This document shows positions 61,051 through 64,000 of a DNA stretch of 64,000 bases, in pieces. The position numbers were made by a program, and so were the translations under genes. Origin of the DNA: Bacillota bacterium. Its GTDB lineage: Bacteria; Bacillota; Sulfobacillia; JAJYWN01. The stretch covers positions 167,719 to 231,718 of the forward strand of contig JAJYWN010000064.1 of NCBI GenBank assembly GCA_021791495.1. Reading direction: 5' to 3'. The first letter of the stretch is position 1. Every line of letters starts with the position of its first letter. The notes under the pieces were generated by a model. It was not told the DNA's origin and did not search any database. It saw only the letters and a program-made list of their open reading frames with translations.

Positions 61051-64000
61051 GTGAGACGACGTCGGAGGCCAGTCCAATCCTTTCTGGTGGCTCTGGTAGT
61101 GGCGGTGCTTCTACTACCGGCCACCCCAATGTCCGCTGAATCCTCTGCCATAGGGGTCTATGCGGATGGAATCGCCGTGACCTTCCCGGATGTCCCACCA
61201 CAAATCGTCGATGGGAGGACGATGGTCCCCATCAGGGCAGTATCGGAGGCCCTCGGGGCGAACGTGGGGTGGGATGGGACCACGAAGACCGTCGTGGTTA
61301 GCCTTGATGACACGGTCGTCACGTTTTCGGTAGGTAACACGAAGGCAAAGCGCAACGGGGACGAGGTTACCATGCAGGTGCCGGCCCAGATCATCGACGG
61401 TCGGACCATGGTGCCGCTGAGGTTCGTCAGTGAGTCCTTGGGCGCCCTGGTGGGATGGGATGGCACGACCCGCACGGTCAGCATCACCTCCGCCGCCAAG
61501 GTTGCCCGCATCGAGAACGTCGTCGGTACGGCCGCCGAGATTCAGCGCGGCACGTGGGAAGTGTGGAAGTGGGCCGCCGTCAGCACCTTGAAGGATGATG
61601 AAAAGTACCTGGTAGAGGGCGGCAAGCTCCGGACCGGCGCGAACACCACGGCGGAACTGGTCCTGTCGGACGGCTCCCGCATCATGCTGGATCCCGATTC
61701 GGTGATCGTCATCACCGCCCTGACCCAGGACCGGACCACGCGCGTGCGCCAGTCGGCTTTCGAAGTCACGCGCGGCTCGGCGTCAGTGAACGTGGTGAAG
61801 CAGGTCCCGACGGGTTCGGTCTTCAAGATCAAGGTCGACGGTGAGGAGTACGTCGTCCGCGGAACTCAGTTCAAGGTCGGCAAGGGCAAACCGTTGGTGG
61901 TCGCCAGCGGCTTGGTGCAGGCCACCCCCAAGGGCGAGACCACATCGGTGTACGTGCCGTCCGGGAAGGTCTATGATCCTTCCGCGGCCACCAGCACCGA
62001 GAAAGTTAAGGCCATGTCCGACGAGGAGCAGAAATCCTTGGAGACCCGCAAGGACTTCTTCGTGGCCAGCATGGAAGACGCCGCCGAGCGCGCGCGGAAA
62101 TCCAAGGAGGCCCTGAAGAACGTCGTCTCCACGCTGCCTTCGGATGAGCGGAACAACCAGCTGAAGAAGAAGGCGATGGAAGAGTTCACCCGGGCACAGG
62201 AGAAAGAGGCTACCATCCAGACGGATAACAACCAGGCCGTCTCGACGATGAAGGCGACTCTTTCGCCCCAAGTGATGCAGGCGATGATCAACGGCCAGGG
62301 CGCCGACGCCAAGTTCATGGCCGACATGCCGAAGGATCCGAACGCCGCCGGCATCATCGATGACGCCACGAAGAACAAGTTCATGACTATGCAGTCCGAC
62401 ATGATGGCCAAGATCCGTCAGACGACCGAGGCGGCTGCCCAGGGTAACATCATCGCCGCCGATGCCGCCCAGGGACTGGCGAACGGCGCGGCCTTAGTGC
62501 AAAGCGACGCGCTGAAGGTCCAGCCTCCGTCGGGGATGACCTTGACCAAAGAAGGATGGGTGCCCCCGGCCGATTGGAAGAACCCCAAGGGTAAGCCCCC
62601 TGAGGGGTTCACCCCTCCGCAGGGCTATGTGCCGCCTTCCGGGTACGACTGGTCCAAGCTCGGGGACGTAAAGCCTGGTGAGGTGCCGGCCGGGTGGACC
62701 AAGGCGGAAGATGCGGGGTGGACGAACGCTAACACGAACCTTACGCGGCCCGCGTGGTTCAACCCCAGTGCGCCGATGATGCCGGGCGGAGGCTTCCCGG
62801 GCGGCATGACACCGCCAAGCGGAACCATGCCTGGCGGCCAGATGCCTCCCGGCGGATTCCCGACTGGGACGTTCCCGGGCGGCGGGACCACAGGTGGCAC
62901 ATTCCCCGGAGGGGGAGCCACGGGCGGGACATTCCCTGGTGGAATGCCCGGCGGAACGATGCCGCCTGCAGGGACCTTCCCTGGTGGCGGAACCCCTGCA
63001 CCGTTTAGCCCGCCCGCCGATTGGAAGCCCCCTGAGGGCTATACGCCTCCTCCCGGATGGTCTCCACCATTAGGGTGGAACCCGAAGTCCGGTGAAGTTC
63101 CGCCCGGATGGGAAAAGGCAGAAGAATACGGCATTCTGGGCGGACCGCAGCAGTACAAGGTCTTTGGCACCGACCCGAATACCGGCGCTCAGACAACCAC
63201 TTACGAGGCGCCCCCTGGATGGCGGCCGCCTTCCGACGGCTGGAAGCCGCCGGCCGACTGGACGCCGCAACCTGGTGCTCCGCCTCCGGGTTGGGTCGAG
63301 GCTCCCGCTACGGGATCGACTCCGCCCGTTGGCATGCCGGCCGGGACGTTCCCGGGCGGCGGGTCAACCGGCGGCGGAACTACTGGAGGAACATTCCCCG
63401 GCGGAATGCCTGGCGGAACAATGCCTCCAACCGGAACGTTCCCGGGCGGTGGGACTACTGGTGGGACTTTCCCTGGCGGGGGGATGCCGGGTGGAGCCAC
63501 ACCTCCTGGCGGGATGATGCCCCCTGGTGGGACCATGCCTCCTGGAGGACCAATGCCTCCGACAGGCACCTTCCCGCCTGGTGTCACTCCACCGACTAGC
63601 GGCTCAGGCACGACCACGATCAGCTATCCTCCAGGAACTGGACCGAACACTCCGTCGATTCCGACCGCCCTTCCTGGCGGCGGGTTCACGCTGCCGGCTG
63701 GCTGGTATGTCGGGGATGGCGGCGCAATCTTTAGCTCAAGCGGAGCAGCGACCGACTACTCCGTCGACACGTTGGTGCCAAACGGGGGGATCAGCGGTCC
63801 GGGCGGGATGCCGAGCGGAACAGGAATGCCTGGAACTGGGATACCTGGCACCGGGATGCCCGGAACTGGCTTGCCCGCTACAGGAACGCCTGGAACGGGA
63901 CTACCTGGTACGGGTACGCCGGGAACCGGCATGCCCGGCACAGGAATGCCTGGAACTGGGATGCCTGGCACCGGGATGCCCGGGACTGGCTTACCTGGTA
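61051..64000 (+). CDS. Secreted stalk-FecR protein with long Pro/Gly repeat tail (copy 2, 3' end beyond window)
   Basis: The frame is open from GTG 61051 (GGAGG 11 nt upstream) to the last base, over 980 residues. It repeats the plan of copy 1: signal peptide (FLVALVVAVLLLPATP), stalk domain (GRTMVPIRAVSEALGANVGW and the second repeat), FecR domain, helical region, Trp/Pro modules (GWVPPADWK..., PPADWKPPEGYTPPPGW) and a Pro/Gly/Thr tail. Long blocks of the first 300 codons are almost identical in DNA to copy 1, for example around 58310-58370 and 61390-61460. The tail ends in a run of 15-bp repeats still going at the window edge. Confidence 0.85.
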   Translation, partial: MRRRRRPVQSFLVALVVAVLLLPATPMSAESSAIGVYADGIAVTFPDVPPQIVDGRTMVPIRAVSEALGANVGWDGTTKTVVVSLDDTVVTFSVGNTKAKRNGDEVTMQVPAQIIDGRTMVPLRFVSESLGALVGWDGTTRTVSITSAAKVARIENVVGTAAEIQRGTWEVWKWAAVSTLKDDEKYLVEGGKLRTGANTTAELVLSDGSRIMLDPDSVIVITALTQDRTTRVRQSAFEVTRGSASVNVVKQVPTGSVFKIKVDGEEYVVRGTQFKVGKGKPLVVASGLVQATPKGETTSVYVPSGKVYDPSAATSTEKVKAMSDEEQKSLETRKDFFVASMEDAAERARKSKEALKNVVSTLPSDERNNQLKKKAMEEFTRAQEKEATIQTDNNQAVSTMKATLSPQVMQAMINGQGADAKFMADMPKDPNAAGIIDDATKNKFMTMQSDMMAKIRQTTEAAAQGNIIAADAAQGLANGAALVQSDALKVQPPSGMTLTKEGWVPPADWKNPKGKPPEGFTPPQGYVPPSGYDWSKLGDVKPGEVPAGWTKAEDAGWTNANTNLTRPAWFNPSAPMMPGGGFPGGMTPPSGTMPGGQMPPGGFPTGTFPGGGTTGGTFPGGGATGGTFPGGMPGGTMPPAGTFPGGGTPAPFSPPADWKPPEGYTPPPGWSPPLGWNPKSGEVPPGWEKAEEYGILGGPQQYKVFGTDPNTGAQTTTYEAPPGWRPPSDGWKPPADWTPQPGAPPPGWVEAPATGSTPPVGMPAGTFPGGGSTGGGTTGGTFPGGMPGGTMPPTGTFPGGGTTGGTFPGGGMPGGATPPGGMMPPGGTMPPGGPMPPTGTFPPGVTPPTSGSGTTTISYPPGTGPNTPSIPTALPGGGFTLPAGWYVGDGGAIFSSSGAATDYSVDTLVPNGGISGPGGMPSGTGMPGTGIPGTGMPGTGLPATGTPGTGLPGTGTPGTGMPGTGMPGTGMPGTGMPGTGLPG
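63823..64000 (+). repeat. Tandem 15-bp (pentapeptide GMPGT) repeats, open at window end
   Basis: Almost twelve 15-bp units encode G-[M/L/I/T]-P-[G/A]-T pentapeptides. The array reaches base 64000, so its full length is unknown. Collagen-like Gly/Pro richness is present, but the period is five, not three. Confidence 0.9.

Overview
The window looks like a piece of chromosome from a high-GC, Gram-positive, Bacillota-type (clostridial or Symbiobacterium/Moorella-like) bacterium. The evidence is a T-box riboswitch, S-layer homology (SLH) domains, copper-amine-oxidase-type 'stalk' domains, YerB/DUF3048 and PrcB-type lipoproteins, a GntR/YtrA-type ABC operon, sigma-A-like promoters and strong Shine-Dalgarno sites, with many GTG and TTG starts. 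No outer-membrane genes, rRNA, tRNA, CRISPR array or transposase were seen. The taxonomic call is an inference from gene content only.

Layout. 1-7.8 kb: envelope and export genes (peptidoglycan-binding protein, a frameshifted PrcB-like lipoprotein, a minus-strand operon PLDc_N-ABC ATPase-ABC permease-ICMT-like-trmO, a polysaccharide deacetylase and a DUF3048 lipoprotein). 7.9-11.6 kb: a membrane protein with its ArsR-type regulator, then glyA. 11.7-13.9 kb: a compositionally different two-gene AlbA_2/ATPase plus ParA pair. 13.9-16.6 kb: class III CoA-transferase and class III aminotransferase. 16.7-20.9 kb: a stalk-domain protein and two LysM/M23 endopeptidases. 21-24.9 kb: a minus-strand ABC-2 operon with its own GntR regulator and a palindrome over the promoter. 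25.2-28.8 kb: HELAH peptidase, a structured leader, murA and an MFS transporter. 29-36.3 kb: the complete F1Fo ATP synthase operon (atpZ-I-B-E-F-H-A-G-D-C). 36.5-40.5 kb: HtrA-type protease and a decaheme cytochrome carrying SLH domains. 40.7-47.7 kb: DMT transporter, PBP1a, T-box plus AspRS, and a large GT2 glycosyltransferase. 48-49.8 kb: two orphan lipoproteins. 49.8-56.4 kb: the dnaK-grpE-dnaJ-clpB chaperone cluster. 56.7-57.5 kb: a VapBC toxin-antitoxin pair. 58-64 kb: two paralogous secreted stalk-FecR proteins with very long Pro/Gly-rich tails, the second running off the window.

How it works together. Most genes serve the cell envelope (wall synthesis and remodelling, export, surface proteins) and energy conversion (ATP synthase, surface cytochrome). 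The most unusual items are the SLH-decaheme cytochrome with a phased half-site array upstream, the tandem stalk-FecR-repeat proteins, the AlbA_2/ParA pair, the glycosyltransferase with a large insertion, and a well-folded leader upstream of murA. All functional assignments are by motif reading; no database search was run.
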